DNA of 64,000 bases from a bacterium (GCA_030430495.1 JAUIKM010000026.1:1-64000); one strand, 5' to 3'; positions 1-10,486 are shown, counted from the first letter of the stretch. Notes: generated by a model from the letters alone, not told the origin. Made by a program: numbers and translations.

Positions 1-633
1 ACTTGATTTTCAACCGGGATTACTGCATGTTGTGACATATCGATTTCCGATCCGTTTCGTTAAGAAGGTATTTATTCTTCTCCTTAGCATCGGCCGGAAA
101 TCGATTTTTTTAAACATACAGTCTACCTCGGGACAAAAGTTTACCTCCGCGCATTTTCCTCCCACCCTGAATTTTTCAGGTTTGTCGGATCTGAGCGTCG
201 CAGACGGCGATTCTCCGGTTTCCTCGCCGTCACAGATCAATCTGCAGCGCGGCGGCGCCTTTTCCATGCCCAAAAAATTGAACGTCCGCAGAAATCGCGG
301 TCAACGGGCGTTATTCAACTGTGAGCGGACCGCCCGGCTGTCGTATCACCGGGATCCAGTCCGCGGGATGCGAGGCGCAAGGGCCCACTCTTCCGCGGCG
401 GCGTGGTTCGGCAATTGAACATTGTGTACCTTGCACGGCCGTGCGGGCAGGTGAGTGGGATGCCTGGCGCACACAGTGTGATTGCCGCCGCCGCGTTGCA
501 CAACAGTGAAAAATGACAGAAAATGAAAAAATTGTCATTTTTCTTTGGGCGCAATCGCATTTGCACTTATATTCGTCCCAGCCGCATTAATGAATAGAAG
601 TTAATTTCCCCTCTTCGACCGGAGATTCCCAAC
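1..633. other. Gene-free leader before the A2M gene
   Basis: No gene is recognised here. Short open frames on both strands have no family resemblance and no clear ribosome site. The stretch holds one copy of a dispersed repeat on the minus strand at about 122-184 (listed separately). The last 100 bases are AT-rich and probably carry the promoter of the macroglobulin gene, but no clear promoter can be picked. Confidence 0.5.
122..184 (-). repeat. Dispersed hairpin repeat, copy R1
   Basis: Read on the minus strand, this contains CCTGAA-AAA-TTCAGG (hairpin at 166-180) followed by GGGTGGGAGGA and then GTCCCGAGG. Copies R3 (8874-8996, plus) and R2 (26466-26575, minus) have the same order of elements. 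The hairpin arms differ between copies but still pair. The function is unknown. Confidence 0.5.
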
Positions 634-3600
634 ATGACAGCAAAACACGCCGGCCGCCTTTTGGCGGTCCTGCTCACTTTTTTGGTTGCCTGTACGGGCG
701 GGTCCGATTCGATTCAGATTGTCAGCACGAATTTTGGCGAAACAGTCGAAACGCATCAAAACCTGGTGTTTACCTTTAACCACGATCTGGTCGGCGGCGA
801 CTCCCTTGATCGATGGTTTGAAATTCCCTTCCTGGAATTTGAACCCAAACTCCGCGGCTCTTTCAAGTGGACCGAGCCCAATGTTCTCGTTTTTTCCCCG
901 CACGCCGGCTTCCAGCCAAGCACGCACTACAAAGCGGTGATGACCGGCGCGTTGCAGAATCTTGCGCCGCAGCTACGTCTGCCGGACGAAGATGAGCGCG
1001 TCGTTGAATTCCGCACGCCATACCTCATGCTGCTCGGATCACACGCGCAGTGGGTCAAAGGCAGTACCGGTGAACCGGTGCTCGAACTGCGTCTGGAGTT
1101 TAATCAGAACGTCGAGCTGGATGCGCTGACGTCGCGCCTGGCCGTCAACCTGCTCGGTAAAAACGTCGATTTTGTGCGCGGCGAAGCCGGATGGACCTCC
1201 AATTCACATCGAGTGACGCTCTTTGGCCTCGACCCGGCCGAGGTCGAAAACCAGACGCTTGAACTTGTTATTGCCGCGGGCCTGACGCCCTTCGGCGCCA
1301 ATTGGTCCACGGAGGAAGACTTTACGGCGGACGTGCCGATTCCCGGGCGCGACCGCTTCGACATCGTCTCTGTTGAGTCGCTCAACGACGAGGGGCGCAC
1401 CATCGCGCGCGTCTATACCACCCAGGCGGTCAGTGATCCGGACCTCAGCCGCCGCATAAGCGTCGAGCCAAAAGTGGCGTTCAAGGTGGAAGTGCGCGAC
1501 TGGGGAATGGACATCAGCGGCGAATTTAAATTCGGCACAACCTATACCTTTACGTTTAACAAAGCGATGCGCGGCATCTTCGGCGGCACGCTCGGCACCG
1601 ATGCCGTGCAAAAACTCACCTGGGGTGAAATCGAACCGGGCATCCGCTTCGCTTCGTCCAAAGGTATGTACCTGACCAAAGCCGGCGCGCGCAATATCGG
1701 CATGTATGTTTTTAACGTGCCCAAACTGAAAGTCACGGTTTCCAAAATCTACGAAAACAACCTCTACGAGTACATGCGCTACGGCACGAGCGGTCAACGC
1801 GTGTACGACGAAATGAACCAGCAGAACTACTGGGTGGACGGTTACTTCAACAATCCGCGCTTCGGCAATGATATCCACGAAGAGGAAATCGAAACAAACA
1901 CGCTGGCGCGCAACGGCAACCTGACTCTGCTGAATCTGGATTTCCGCGACAACGTGCCATTTGAAGGCATGTACGTTCTGCAGGTGGCGTCCGCCGATCA
2001 GAAGTGGGTGCTTGATACAAAACTGCTGGCTTTCTCCGATCTTGGTTTAATCAGCAAGAGCAGCGGCGACAACGTGCACGTGTTTGTTAACTCGATCAAA
2101 ACGGCCGAACCCGTCGCCGGCGTTAAAGTCAGCTTTATTTCCACCAACAATCAGCAGTTGCACCACGCGGAAACCGACGCCCGGGGGATGGCGGTGTTCC
2201 GCAACGTCAGAAGCGCCGCGCCCGGCTTTGACGTAGGCATGATCAGCGCGCGCAAGGCCGACGACTACAACTTCATGATGTACGACAACACCTTCGTCCA
2301 GACCTCGCGTTTTGACGTAGGCGGCCTGCGCAACAACAAAGCCGGATACCAGGCATTTATTTACGGCGAACGCAATCTCTATCGCCCCGGCGAGACGCTG
2401 CACTTCAACACGATCGTGCGCGACGCCGACTGGCTGCCGATAGCCGGCATGCCGATCAAGTTCAAGCTGTTGCTGCCCAACGGCAATGAATTCCGCTCGC
2501 TCAAACTTGAGCTGGACAAACAGGGCGCTGTGGCGACGGACATCACCTTGCCCGGCAGCGCAGTGACAGGCAGTTACATCGCCGAGGTATACACGGCCAA
2601 CGACATTTTGTTGAACTCACTGCCGATCAGCATCGAAGAGTTTATACCGGATCGCATCAGAGTCGACGTCAAGCTGAACGAATCGTCGGTGCTGATTCCC
2701 GCGTCAATTGTCGCTACCGGGCAGGCCAACAATCTCTTCGGCCCGCCGGCGCCCAACCGCAACTACGAGGCTGAATTCAGTCTTAAACGCAAGTACTTCC
2801 AGTCCGAACAGTTTCCCGGATTTGACTTTGCGGTTAATCTGGACGACAATACACGTTTTAACACGATCCGCCGCGCCGGCAAAACCGCGGCCGACGGCAG
2901 TTTCAGTGAGAGTATTGAACTGGACGCCAACGGCTACAAGGACATGGGGCTGCTTCAGGGCAGCGTGTATTCGACGGTTTTTGACGAAACCGGTCGGCCC
3001 GTGCATCGACTAAATGTCATCGATGTATTCACTCAGCCCGTGCTGTACGGCGTCAAGGGCGGCGACTACTGGATTTCCGCCGGCGAGACATCGGACTTTC
3101 AGGTGGCGGCGGCCGATACCAGCGGCGCTCCGGCTACGGGCGAGGAAATCAACATCGCCGTGTACAAAATCAGTTGGGAGACGGTCGTCGAGCGGCGCGG
3201 CTCGCGCTATAACTACGTGTCGCAACGGCGCGAACGCATTGTGCACACGCGCAAACTCGTGCAGAGCGCCCGCGATCCGATGTTGTTCCGCTATAAACCG
3301 GGGGAGTCCGGCCGCTATGAAATCCGCGTGTTTGGTGAAAACCCGCAACGCTACGTTGTACACGGATTTTACGCGTACCGATGGGGCGGCGCCAACAACG
3401 CCTCGTTTGAAGTTAACAACGAAGGCCGCGTGGACATCACGCTGGACAAACCGCGTTATACGGTGGGCGACAAGGCGCGCGTGCTGTTTACCGCGCCGTT
3501 CGACGGCAACCTGCTCGTGTCGATTGAACGCGACGAAGTCATCGAACATCACAATGTTAAAATTGTCGACAAGGCCGCCGAACTGGTGCTCGAAGTGGCC

Positions 3601-6069
3601 GAGAAGTTTGCGCCGAACGTCTATGTGGCCGCAACGCTTATCAAACCGCACGCGCCCGGCGGCATTCCGCTGACGGTAGCGCATGGTTATCAGCCGCTCA
3701 TCGCCGAGCGCAAGGGCAAACACATCCCGGTCAAGATCGAAGCGCCGGAGAAAATCCGCTCCAGTTTGACACAGAAAATTACGGTGAAAACGCGACCTGA
3801 AAAGGACATTAACCTGACAATCGCCGTGGTGGACGAAGGCATCCTGCAACTGAAGAATTACAAGACGCCCGATCCGTTTAACTTCTTCTATGCCAAACGC
3901 GCGCTCGAAGTGCGCTCCTACGACGTCTACCCCTACCTGTTTCCCGAACTTGGGATTGGACTTAACGATGTCGGCGGCGACGGCTACGACCTTGCCAACC
4001 GTGTAAACCCGCTGACAAACAAGAGGGTCAGGCTGGTGTCGTATTGGAGTGGAATAGTTAAAGCCGATGCTCGCGGCGAGTATGAATACGAAGTGGAGAT
4101 TCCGCGCTTCAGCGGAGAGCTGCGCATAATGGTCGCGGCGTACAAGGACGACGCTTTTGGTTCCGCCGAGCACAGCATGCGCGTGGCCGACCCGATCGTC
4201 GTTTCCGCCGGCCTGCCGCGTTTTCTCAGCCCCGGAGATACGGTGTTAATTCCGGTGACGATGACAAATACGACCGAAAAGTCGGCTCAGGCCACCGCGC
4301 GGATCAAGGTTGACGGGCCGGTGTCGATTATCGGAAACAGCGAAAGCCATCGCACGATTGCGCCCAATCAGGAAGAACGCGTGGTGTTTACCGCCGCGGC
4401 GCACGATGCCGTCGGGCAGGCGCAGTTTAATTTCAGTGTTAACGCGCTGGGCGAGAATTTTGACGACCAGATCGACATGACGGTGCGCCCGGCCAGCTCG
4501 CTGTTGAAAGTCGCCGGTTCCGGTAAAGTCGGCGCGGGTGAATCAGCGACCTTTAACCTGGATGACGTTGACCTGGACGTGCGCCTGGATGCACAGCTGG
4601 TCGTGGCGCGCACGCCGCTGGCCGAGTTTTCGCAGCACCTGAAATACCTCGTGGGTTACCCGCACGGCTGTGTTGAACAGACCGTGTCCAGGGCGTTCCC
4701 GCAGTTGTATTTTAACGAACTGGCCGCCGCGGTCGATCCGAATTTAACGGCGCAGAGCAATCCGCATTACAACGTGCGCGAAGCAATTCGCAAGCTGGAA
4801 TCGATGCAACTCTATTCGGGTGGTTTTTCTTACTGGCCCGGCGGCGGGGAAGCCAATTGGTGGGGAAGCGTTTACGCCACGCACTTCCTGCTGGAGGCGC
4901 GCAAAGCCGATTTTGAGGTGTCGCGCACCGTTATCGACCGTGCGATGAATTACCTGCGCGCCAGGGCCCGCGAGCGCAAAACCGCGACCTACTATTACTA
5001 CATCGAAGAGGACAACTGGCACACGCGCCGCTCGCGCCAGATTCCCTCGCGCGATATTTTTTACTCGTTGTACGTGCTGGCCTTAAACGGCACGCCCGAC
5101 GTTCCGACGATGAATCAGTACAAGGATCGTGCGGGCGACATCACCGTCGATTCGCGCTACATGCTGGCGGCGGCCTACGCCCTGAGCGGCGACCGCGACA
5201 GTTTCCTTAAACTTAAACCCTCCGAATTCGGCAGCGAACGCTCGGCCACGAGTTTTGGCGGCAGTTTTTATTCGCAGGTGCGCGACGAGGCGCTCTCGCT
5301 TAACATGTTGCTCGAAGTCGACCCCGACGACCCGCAGATTGCCGGCATCGCGCGCAACCTGTCCAAATACCTCAAAACGCGCCGCTACTTAAACACGCAG
5401 GAACGCAGCTTTGCGATTCTGGCGCTCGGCAAACTGACCAAAGCCGATATGGAAAAGGGCGCGCCGAAATTAAGCGTCAGTATTGACGGGAAGGAGCAGA
5501 AGACGGACGGCGGTTTCCCGCAGAAATTCGGGCGGCAGATTTTAAACAAATCCGTTGCGGTGCGCAACACCGGCCAGGGCAATCTCTACTATTTCTGGCT
5601 GGCGGAAGGCTACAACGCGGAGGCGCGCTTCCCCGAGGTCGACAATCACCTCAAGGTGCGCAAAACCTACTTCACGCGCAGCGGCGTGCCGATGAACGGC
5701 GGAAGTTTAAAGGTTAACGATCTGGTTGTTGTGCGGCTGCGTCTGGAAGGCGCCAGAGCGGTCCGGGTCGACAACGTCGTTGTCACCGACCTGCTGCCGG
5801 CCGGCCTGGAGATCGAGAATCCGCGTCTCGCTTCGCTGCCGGGCATGACCTGGATTGACGACGCGGCGACGCCGGAGCACTTCGATTATCGCGACGACCG
5901 CATCAACCTGTTTACGAGTATTAACTACTCGTCCAAACAGGACTTTTATTATCTGGCGCGCGCCGTTACGCCCGGCAACTTTGTCATGGGACCTGTCGGG
6001 GCCGACGCCATGTACGACGGCGAATACCATTCGTACTCGGGCGCGGGACGTCTCAGGATCGACCCCTGA
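634..6069 (+). CDS. Alpha-2-macroglobulin family lipoprotein (YfhM-like)
   Basis: This 1811-residue periplasmic lipoprotein is related to bacterial alpha-2-macroglobulins, which trap attacking proteases through a reactive thioester. A lipoprotein signal ends in LVAC with the lipidated Cys at residue 20. Macroglobulin-like domains follow, and the thioester motif is PHGCVEQ with Cys1346 and Gln1349. The helical thioester domain comes after it. The start is the ATG preceded by GGAG about 12 bases upstream. The next gene is PBP1C, the same pairing as yfhM-pbpC in enterobacteria, where the pair is thought to guard the periplasm after cell-wall damage. Residue +2 after the Cys is Thr and no acidic run follows, so a surface-export signal is not evident. 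One exact copy of a dispersed motif (TTGTTTGTCA, minus strand) lies inside the coding region at 4013-4022. The family assignment is firm; the protease-trap role is inferred. Confidence 0.93.
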   Translation: MTAKHAGRLLAVLLTFLVACTGGSDSIQIVSTNFGETVETHQNLVFTFNHDLVGGDSLDRWFEIPFLEFEPKLRGSFKWTEPNVLVFSPHAGFQPSTHYKAVMTGALQNLAPQLRLPDEDERVVEFRTPYLMLLGSHAQWVKGSTGEPVLELRLEFNQNVELDALTSRLAVNLLGKNVDFVRGEAGWTSNSHRVTLFGLDPAEVENQTLELVIAAGLTPFGANWSTEEDFTADVPIPGRDRFDIVSVESLNDEGRTIARVYTTQAVSDPDLSRRISVEPKVAFKVEVRDWGMDISGEFKFGTTYTFTFNKAMRGIFGGTLGTDAVQKLTWGEIEPGIRFASSKGMYLTKAGARNIGMYVFNVPKLKVTVSKIYENNLYEYMRYGTSGQRVYDEMNQQNYWVDGYFNNPRFGNDIHEEEIETNTLARNGNLTLLNLDFRDNVPFEGMYVLQVASADQKWVLDTKLLAFSDLGLISKSSGDNVHVFVNSIKTAEPVAGVKVSFISTNNQQLHHAETDARGMAVFRNVRSAAPGFDVGMISARKADDYNFMMYDNTFVQTSRFDVGGLRNNKAGYQAFIYGERNLYRPGETLHFNTIVRDADWLPIAGMPIKFKLLLPNGNEFRSLKLELDKQGAVATDITLPGSAVTGSYIAEVYTANDILLNSLPISIEEFIPDRIRVDVKLNESSVLIPASIVATGQANNLFGPPAPNRNYEAEFSLKRKYFQSEQFPGFDFAVNLDDNTRFNTIRRAGKTAADGSFSESIELDANGYKDMGLLQGSVYSTVFDETGRPVHRLNVIDVFTQPVLYGVKGGDYWISAGETSDFQVAAADTSGAPATGEEINIAVYKISWETVVERRGSRYNYVSQRRERIVHTRKLVQSARDPMLFRYKPGESGRYEIRVFGENPQRYVVHGFYAYRWGGANNASFEVNNEGRVDITLDKPRYTVGDKARVLFTAPFDGNLLVSIERDEVIEHHNVKIVDKAAELVLEVAEKFAPNVYVAATLIKPHAPGGIPLTVAHGYQPLIAERKGKHIPVKIEAPEKIRSSLTQKITVKTRPEKDINLTIAVVDEGILQLKNYKTPDPFNFFYAKRALEVRSYDVYPYLFPELGIGLNDVGGDGYDLANRVNPLTNKRVRLVSYWSGIVKADARGEYEYEVEIPRFSGELRIMVAAYKDDAFGSAEHSMRVADPIVVSAGLPRFLSPGDTVLIPVTMTNTTEKSAQATARIKVDGPVSIIGNSESHRTIAPNQEERVVFTAAAHDAVGQAQFNFSVNALGENFDDQIDMTVRPASSLLKVAGSGKVGAGESATFNLDDVDLDVRLDAQLVVARTPLAEFSQHLKYLVGYPHGCVEQTVSRAFPQLYFNELAAAVDPNLTAQSNPHYNVREAIRKLESMQLYSGGFSYWPGGGEANWWGSVYATHFLLEARKADFEVSRTVIDRAMNYLRARARERKTATYYYYIEEDNWHTRRSRQIPSRDIFYSLYVLALNGTPDVPTMNQYKDRAGDITVDSRYMLAAAYALSGDRDSFLKLKPSEFGSERSATSFGGSFYSQVRDEALSLNMLLEVDPDDPQIAGIARNLSKYLKTRRYLNTQERSFAILALGKLTKADMEKGAPKLSVSIDGKEQKTDGGFPQKFGRQILNKSVAVRNTGQGNLYYFWLAEGYNAEARFPEVDNHLKVRKTYFTRSGVPMNGGSLKVNDLVVVRLRLEGARAVRVDNVVVTDLLPAGLEIENPRLASLPGMTWIDDAATPEHFDYRDDRINLFTSINYSSKQDFYYLARAVTPGNFVMGPVGADAMYDGEYHSYSGAGRLRIDP

Positions 6070-6100
6070 GCTCTTTTTAAGCTCTTTTTTAAACCCGCTT

Positions 6101-6110
6101 TTGTTCGTCA
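6101..6110 (+). repeat. TTGTTCGTCA, variant of a dispersed motif
   Basis: A one-base variant of the TTGTTTGTCA core, followed by ATGGG, between the macroglobulin gene and pbpC. It belongs to the dispersed family described in the findings. Confidence 0.5.
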
Positions 6111-6188
6111 ATGGGTTGCAGGTTGAATGTCGTCGCGCCTCGGGTATTTTAACCTGAAACGGGCGCGGCGGCGAGGCTGCAGTCCGTT

Positions 6189-8636
6189 GTGCGTCGCCGA
6201 GTTGTCCGAGTACAACGGCGGCGCCGGTCAGGCATCTTCCCGGCATCAGGCGTTAAGCGGCAGACTACAGGCACGGATATAAACACAAACAGTCAACATA
6301 TCGGCGGGCGCGCCAGGCGCCTGGTGCAGAGGCTCATTCCGCGGCGTCGCGGCCTGCGCATACTGTCGCTGTCCCTGGTCGGGCTGGCGCTGACGGCGCT
6401 TGTGTTCGACTTGCTGTTTCCGCCGCCGCTCGACCGATCCTGGTCTCAGATTGTGTGCGACCGCGACGGCAAGGTTATGCACGCCTTTTTGAGCCGCGAT
6501 GAAAAATGGCGTATGTACGCGCGCCTCGATCAGATATCGCCGGATATTAAACAGGCCATTCTGTTTAAGGAGGACAAGTACTTCTACGTTCATCCAGGGT
6601 TTAACCCGGTCGCGATGACGCGCGCGCTGTTTAACAATCTGGTGCAGGGACATACGACGTCCGGCGCTTCAACGATCACGATGCAGCTGGCGCGCCTGCT
6701 CGAACCCAAGCCGCGCACATACGGCAACAAATTGCTCGAAGTGCTGCGCGCCGTGCAACTGGAGTGGCGCCTCAGCAAAGATGAAATCTTTGAAATGTAT
6801 CTCAATCTGCTGCCTTACGGCGGCAATATCGAGGGCGTGCGCGCGGCGGCCCTGTTGTATTATGGCCGCGAAGCCGATCACCTGAGCCTGGCGCAGTCCG
6901 TCAGCCTGATCGTCATTCCCAATCGCCCGACCAGTCTGCGCGTGGGCCGCGCCGATGCCGCGATCCGGCAGGCGCGCGACGAGTGGCTGAACCGATTGTA
7001 CGAGGACGAAACATTTGACAGCACGCGCATCGACGCGGCGCTGGACGAGCCGCTCGACATGGCGCGCCGCGACGCACCGCACGGACTGCCGCAACTGGCG
7101 ATCAAACTGGCCGCCGCCTCACCCGAGGCGCCTGTGGTCGTTTCGTCGATCGATGCGACAAAACAGCAACTAGTCGAGACGATAAGTTATCGCTACCTGC
7201 AGCGTCAGAAAGCCTACGGCGTGTTTAACGCCGCCGCCATGGTGATCGATAATCCGACGCGGCAGGTGCTGGCTTACGTCGGCTCGGCCGATTTCAATGA
7301 CGCGGCGCATGCGGGGCAGGTGGACGGCATCCGCGCGGTGCGTTCGCCGGGCTCCACGCTGAAGCCGCTCGTGTATGGTCTGGCTTTCGACCGCGGTCTG
7401 CTGACTTCGCGCACGATCATCAACGACGTACCGGTCGACTTTGCGGGTTATGCGCCTGTTAACTTCGACCGCAAGTTTAACGGTCCGGTGACGGTGAGCG
7501 AGGCCTTGTCGCACTCACTTAACATTCCGGCCGTGCGCACTCTGGACCGGATGGGACTCGAGCATCTGCTCGACGCATTGATCGATGCGCAGTTTGCTCA
7601 CATCAGGACTTCGCGCAGCGACCTGGGACTCTCGACTGTGCTGGGCGGCTGCGGTGTTACGATGGAGGAAATGGGCGGCCTCTACTGCGCACTCGCCAAT
7701 TCGGGCGGATATGCGCCGCTCAACTATACGGCGGGTGATTCATCGGCAACCGCGCAGCCGCTGATCAGTTCTTCGGCCGCTTATATGCTGACCGACATTC
7801 TAACAAAACTGGAGCGGCCCGACCTGCCGCGCAGCGTGGACAACAGTGTGCATGTGCCGAAGGTCGCCTGGAAGACCGGCACGTCCTATGGACGTCGCGA
7901 CGCCTGGAGCATCGGATTTAACAAGAAGTTTACCATTGTCGTCTGGCTCGGCAACTTCAGCGGGGAGGGCGCTCCGCGTTTAACCGGGGCCGACGTGGCC
8001 ACACCGCTGTTGTTTGACTTGTTTAACCGACTTGACTACAACTCGCCCAACGACTGGTTTGCGCCGCCGCAGGCTATGGATTATCGCATTGTGTGCACGG
8101 CGAGCGGACAGCCGCCCTCGGCTTTCTGCACCGACCTGGATCTGGACTACTTTCTGCCGGGCGTCAGCGACAACCGCCTTTGTGAGCACATGCAGACGGT
8201 GCGTATTGCCGCGGACGAATCCTGTTCCTATTGCCCGACCTGTCTGCCGCCGAACGGCTACAAGAAAAAACTCTTTCCTCGCCTGGAAGCTTCGCTGGCG
8301 GCCTTTTACGAGCACGAGATGATTAACTACGAGCGTCCGCCGCCGCACAACGCCGATTGCACGCGCGTCTTCAGCGAGGGCGCACCGCGCATACTTTCCC
8401 CGGTGCACGGCAGCGAATACCTGATCGAACAATCGGCCGGCGCCCAACTCAAACTCACCTGCCTGGCGCAGCTGGACGTCGACAACGTCTACTGGTTCCT
8501 GAACGACACGCTGCTGGGCAAACACGCACCCGACGAAGGGCTCTTCGTCACGCCGCCGGCCGGCCTGAACAAAATTTCCTGTAGCGACGACCGCGGCCGC
8601 AACACGGACATCTTCGTGACGGTGAAATACTACTGA
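6189..8636 (+). CDS. pbpC: Penicillin-binding protein 1C
   Basis: Bifunctional peptidoglycan synthase of 815 residues in the long form. There is one membrane anchor at about residues 55-77. A GT51 glycosyltransferase domain follows, with catalytic Glu128 in KEDKYFYVHPG and a second motif in SGASTITMQLARLL. The transpeptidase domain has SPGSTLKP (nucleophile Ser389, Lys392), the SLN triad in SHSLNIPA and KTGT at 562-565. A C-terminal extension rich in Cys pairs matches the PBP1C C-terminal domain. The chosen start is a GTG; no ATG lies between it and the anchor, so the true start could be a later GTG or CTG near the arginine-rich segment. It lies 119 bases after the macroglobulin gene and is probably co-transcribed with it. 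Family and catalytic residues are clear; the exact start is not. Confidence 0.93.
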   Translation: MRRRVVRVQRRRRSGIFPASGVKRQTTGTDINTNSQHIGGRARRLVQRLIPRRRGLRILSLSLVGLALTALVFDLLFPPPLDRSWSQIVCDRDGKVMHAFLSRDEKWRMYARLDQISPDIKQAILFKEDKYFYVHPGFNPVAMTRALFNNLVQGHTTSGASTITMQLARLLEPKPRTYGNKLLEVLRAVQLEWRLSKDEIFEMYLNLLPYGGNIEGVRAAALLYYGREADHLSLAQSVSLIVIPNRPTSLRVGRADAAIRQARDEWLNRLYEDETFDSTRIDAALDEPLDMARRDAPHGLPQLAIKLAAASPEAPVVVSSIDATKQQLVETISYRYLQRQKAYGVFNAAAMVIDNPTRQVLAYVGSADFNDAAHAGQVDGIRAVRSPGSTLKPLVYGLAFDRGLLTSRTIINDVPVDFAGYAPVNFDRKFNGPVTVSEALSHSLNIPAVRTLDRMGLEHLLDALIDAQFAHIRTSRSDLGLSTVLGGCGVTMEEMGGLYCALANSGGYAPLNYTAGDSSATAQPLISSSAAYMLTDILTKLERPDLPRSVDNSVHVPKVAWKTGTSYGRRDAWSIGFNKKFTIVVWLGNFSGEGAPRLTGADVATPLLFDLFNRLDYNSPNDWFAPPQAMDYRIVCTASGQPPSAFCTDLDLDYFLPGVSDNRLCEHMQTVRIAADESCSYCPTCLPPNGYKKKLFPRLEASLAAFYEHEMINYERPPPHNADCTRVFSEGAPRILSPVHGSEYLIEQSAGAQLKLTCLAQLDVDNVYWFLNDTLLGKHAPDEGLFVTPPAGLNKISCSDDRGRNTDIFVTVKYY

Positions 8637-8685
8637 TGAGGTTCGGGCGCAGATATCCCGGGAATGTTTTTCTGAAAAGGCCATT

Positions 8686-8695
8686 TTGTTTGTCA
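8686..8695 (+). repeat. TTGTTTGTCA dispersed motif (exact copy)
   Basis: Exact core followed by ATGGG, about 50 bases after pbpC. Its flank (AAAGGCCATTT before, GAAGTC after) resembles a degenerate copy near 48345-48385. Confidence 0.6.
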
Positions 8696-8873
8696 ATGGG
8701 ATAGAAGTCGCAAGTCGGCGCATCTGTTTTTGACCGTTCAGGCGACAAATCACGACGTTCACCTACGTCCGCCGCGTCGTTCAGTTTTTTCGGGCTGGAG
8801 AATAACCGTGAAGATGTTAAGCTTGTGTCGACTGCGCGCAGCATGCGGCGTGTATGATCCGCGATGATTCACT

Positions 8874-8996
8874 CAAAAAAACTTGCACACGATGCAGGGT
8901 GGGAGGAGTGTGTTTGAGCGCGGTGGAACAGTCCCGTGGCGGCGGCGGGGTGGCCCCCTTGATCTAGCGAGGAGTACGCCCCGAACGCAAAAACCG
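8874..8996 (+). repeat. Dispersed hairpin repeat, copy R3
   Basis: The hairpin CTTGCA/TGCAGG (8882-8898) is followed by GGTGGGAGGA, then GTCCCGTGGCGGCGG and CCCTTGATCTAG. It aligns over about 110 bases with copy R2 (26466-26575, minus strand) and over about 65 bases with R1. The hairpin arms differ from the CCTGAA/TTCAGG of R1 by paired changes. Confidence 0.55.
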
Positions 8997-9805
8997 CCGC
9001 CGCCGAACCCTGCAACTTATTCAATATCAAGCACTTAAAGCTATCCTGTTCTTCCCTCATTCACGCTCGCGCTCATTGACATTGAACTATCTTGTGTATT
9101 CACAAACGCTTACTCCGACCCACTCAGCGGACGCTTCTCACGTGAGAATGCACACAGCCTTGCCGCGAACGCTTGTTGAGTTTCAAGTTCTGCAACCGGG
9201 GCATCCAGCCGGAAGCGACAAACCCCGGCGTCCGGTCCCCGATGTTTCAATCGAATCCTGAAACCTCGGGCGCAAAGTGCCGCCTTCAGATTCTCAATAC
9301 AACAAACCTTCAGTGTCAATCTTATGTGTGAAGTCAAATATATGAGGCTGAGCGCACAGTCAGCCGGCGGCTCAGAGTTGTAAGTTTTGTCCGGCCGACG
9401 TTCAATCGCCCCGCTCCAAACCCGCCTTACACTCCCATTCCTGCCTCCGCACAACCGGCAAAAACAACAAGCCGGCCACGCCCGCAGGGCGCAGCGCTCT
9501 GTCCGACCACGAAGTGAGGCGGCCGCCTGTAATTCTTCGATGCTGATTTCCGCAGGATGCGGTATTGTGGTGTGCCTCCCGCAAAAAGCGTCACAACAAT
9601 CGTGGGAAGAGTTGTCTGCTGGTCGGCCGGTAATCTTACCGCTGAAAAGTATTGGAAGATACTGCTGTGAAAAAAAAACCTGTCGACCATCCTCATCCCC
9701 CCGGTGAGCGCATGAATACAGGTCTTATGCCCAACAAGTACGACACTTTCAGGAAAATGAAATAGTTGCTTAGGCAACTAAATCGGCGGTAAATACATGA
9801 TCCCA

Positions 9806-9838
9806 TTTGCATCTGGTATTTGAGTTTGTATATATTTG
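9806..9838 (+). promoter_or_regulatory. Bacteroidota-type promoter candidate
   Basis: TTTG at 9806-9809, then 21 bases, then TATATTTG at 9831-9838, which matches the TAnnTTTG minus-7 element used by the primary sigma factor of Bacteroidota. It would start a transcript about 80 bases before the first lipoprotein gene. It is seen by pattern only. Confidence 0.45.
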
Positions 9839-9925
9839 TGGCGAAGAAATGAATGGGAAATGTCCTGCGTAGGAATTATCCCGGTGTCTGAATCAGCAAC
9901 AGTCTGAAGTCTCTCGGAGAAAAGT

Positions 9926-10450
9926 ATGTATTGGCGTTTGATGATTACCTTGGTCCTGGGTCTGTCTTTAACGACATTTGGCTGTGATGACGACGATGCC
10001 GGCGACAACGGCCTCAGCTTCAGCGGCAGCAATGGATTCATGATTGATGGCGACGGCCTGAGCCGCGTAAGTGTTAACTGCAGCAATAACAGCGGGACAA
10101 CCACTGAATCATCTGCAATTGGCTTTACCGTCTATGCTACGGTCGTGGAACTGAACGGCGAACACGAAGGCTATGACGTTGAAGTCAGTATCGAGTTTTC
10201 GTCGCAAACCGGCGCGCTTGGAACAGGTGAAAAACAAGCCGGTGTGAGCGCGAGCGGTTCTCTGTTGGTCAGTGTTATAATTGACGGTAAGACATATCGC
10301 AGTAAAAACGGCTTTGCCGACGGGGAAGTCACGGTCAACTACACCAACGTCGGCGACCGCCTGCAGGGGAGCTATGAAGGAACGCTTCAAAATGGCGACG
10401 CTTCTGTTAAGGTCTTTGGCAAGTTCGACGTGGAAAATCAGCGTGACTAG
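9926..10450 (+). CDS. Small acidic lipoprotein, first of a tandem pair
   Basis: This 174-residue protein has a lipoprotein signal (SLTTFGC) and four Asp directly after the lipidated Cys. In Bacteroidota an acidic run at this place acts as a lipoprotein export signal to the cell surface, so surface exposure is likely. GGAG lies 6 bases before the ATG. The mature part starts with a FSGSNGFMIDGD segment and ends in a NVGDRLQGSYEGTL block. Both are shared with the next gene (FGGRNGFAVEGD and NVGDRLQGRFEATL), so the two arose by duplication. No known domain is recognised. It has its own promoter candidate upstream and a strong terminator downstream, so it is probably expressed separately from its paralogue. 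Confidence 0.75.
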   Translation: MYWRLMITLVLGLSLTTFGCDDDDAGDNGLSFSGSNGFMIDGDGLSRVSVNCSNNSGTTTESSAIGFTVYATVVELNGEHEGYDVEVSIEFSSQTGALGTGEKQAGVSASGSLLVSVIIDGKTYRSKNGFADGEVTVNYTNVGDRLQGSYEGTLQNGDASVKVFGKFDVENQRD

Positions 10451-10486
10451 CGTGTACTTGTTCAATCAATGCACGATTAAACACGG

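Larger units (their letters stand above)
8637..9925. other. 1.3-kb gene-free region
   Basis: No protein gene is recognised; the open frames here lack family resemblance and coding character. It holds one exact TTGTTTGTCA motif (8686-8695), dispersed repeat copy R3 (8874-8996) and, near its end, a Bacteroidota-type promoter candidate (9806-9838) for the lipoprotein gene. A weak ACGACG...CGTCGT hairpin followed by a T-run near 8753-8790 could end the pbpC transcript, but the loop is long. Confidence 0.5.

Noticed and set aside
3010-4173. 387-residue minus-strand frame inside the macroglobulin gene
   Set aside because: It has a shadow composition and the real gene is continuous across it.
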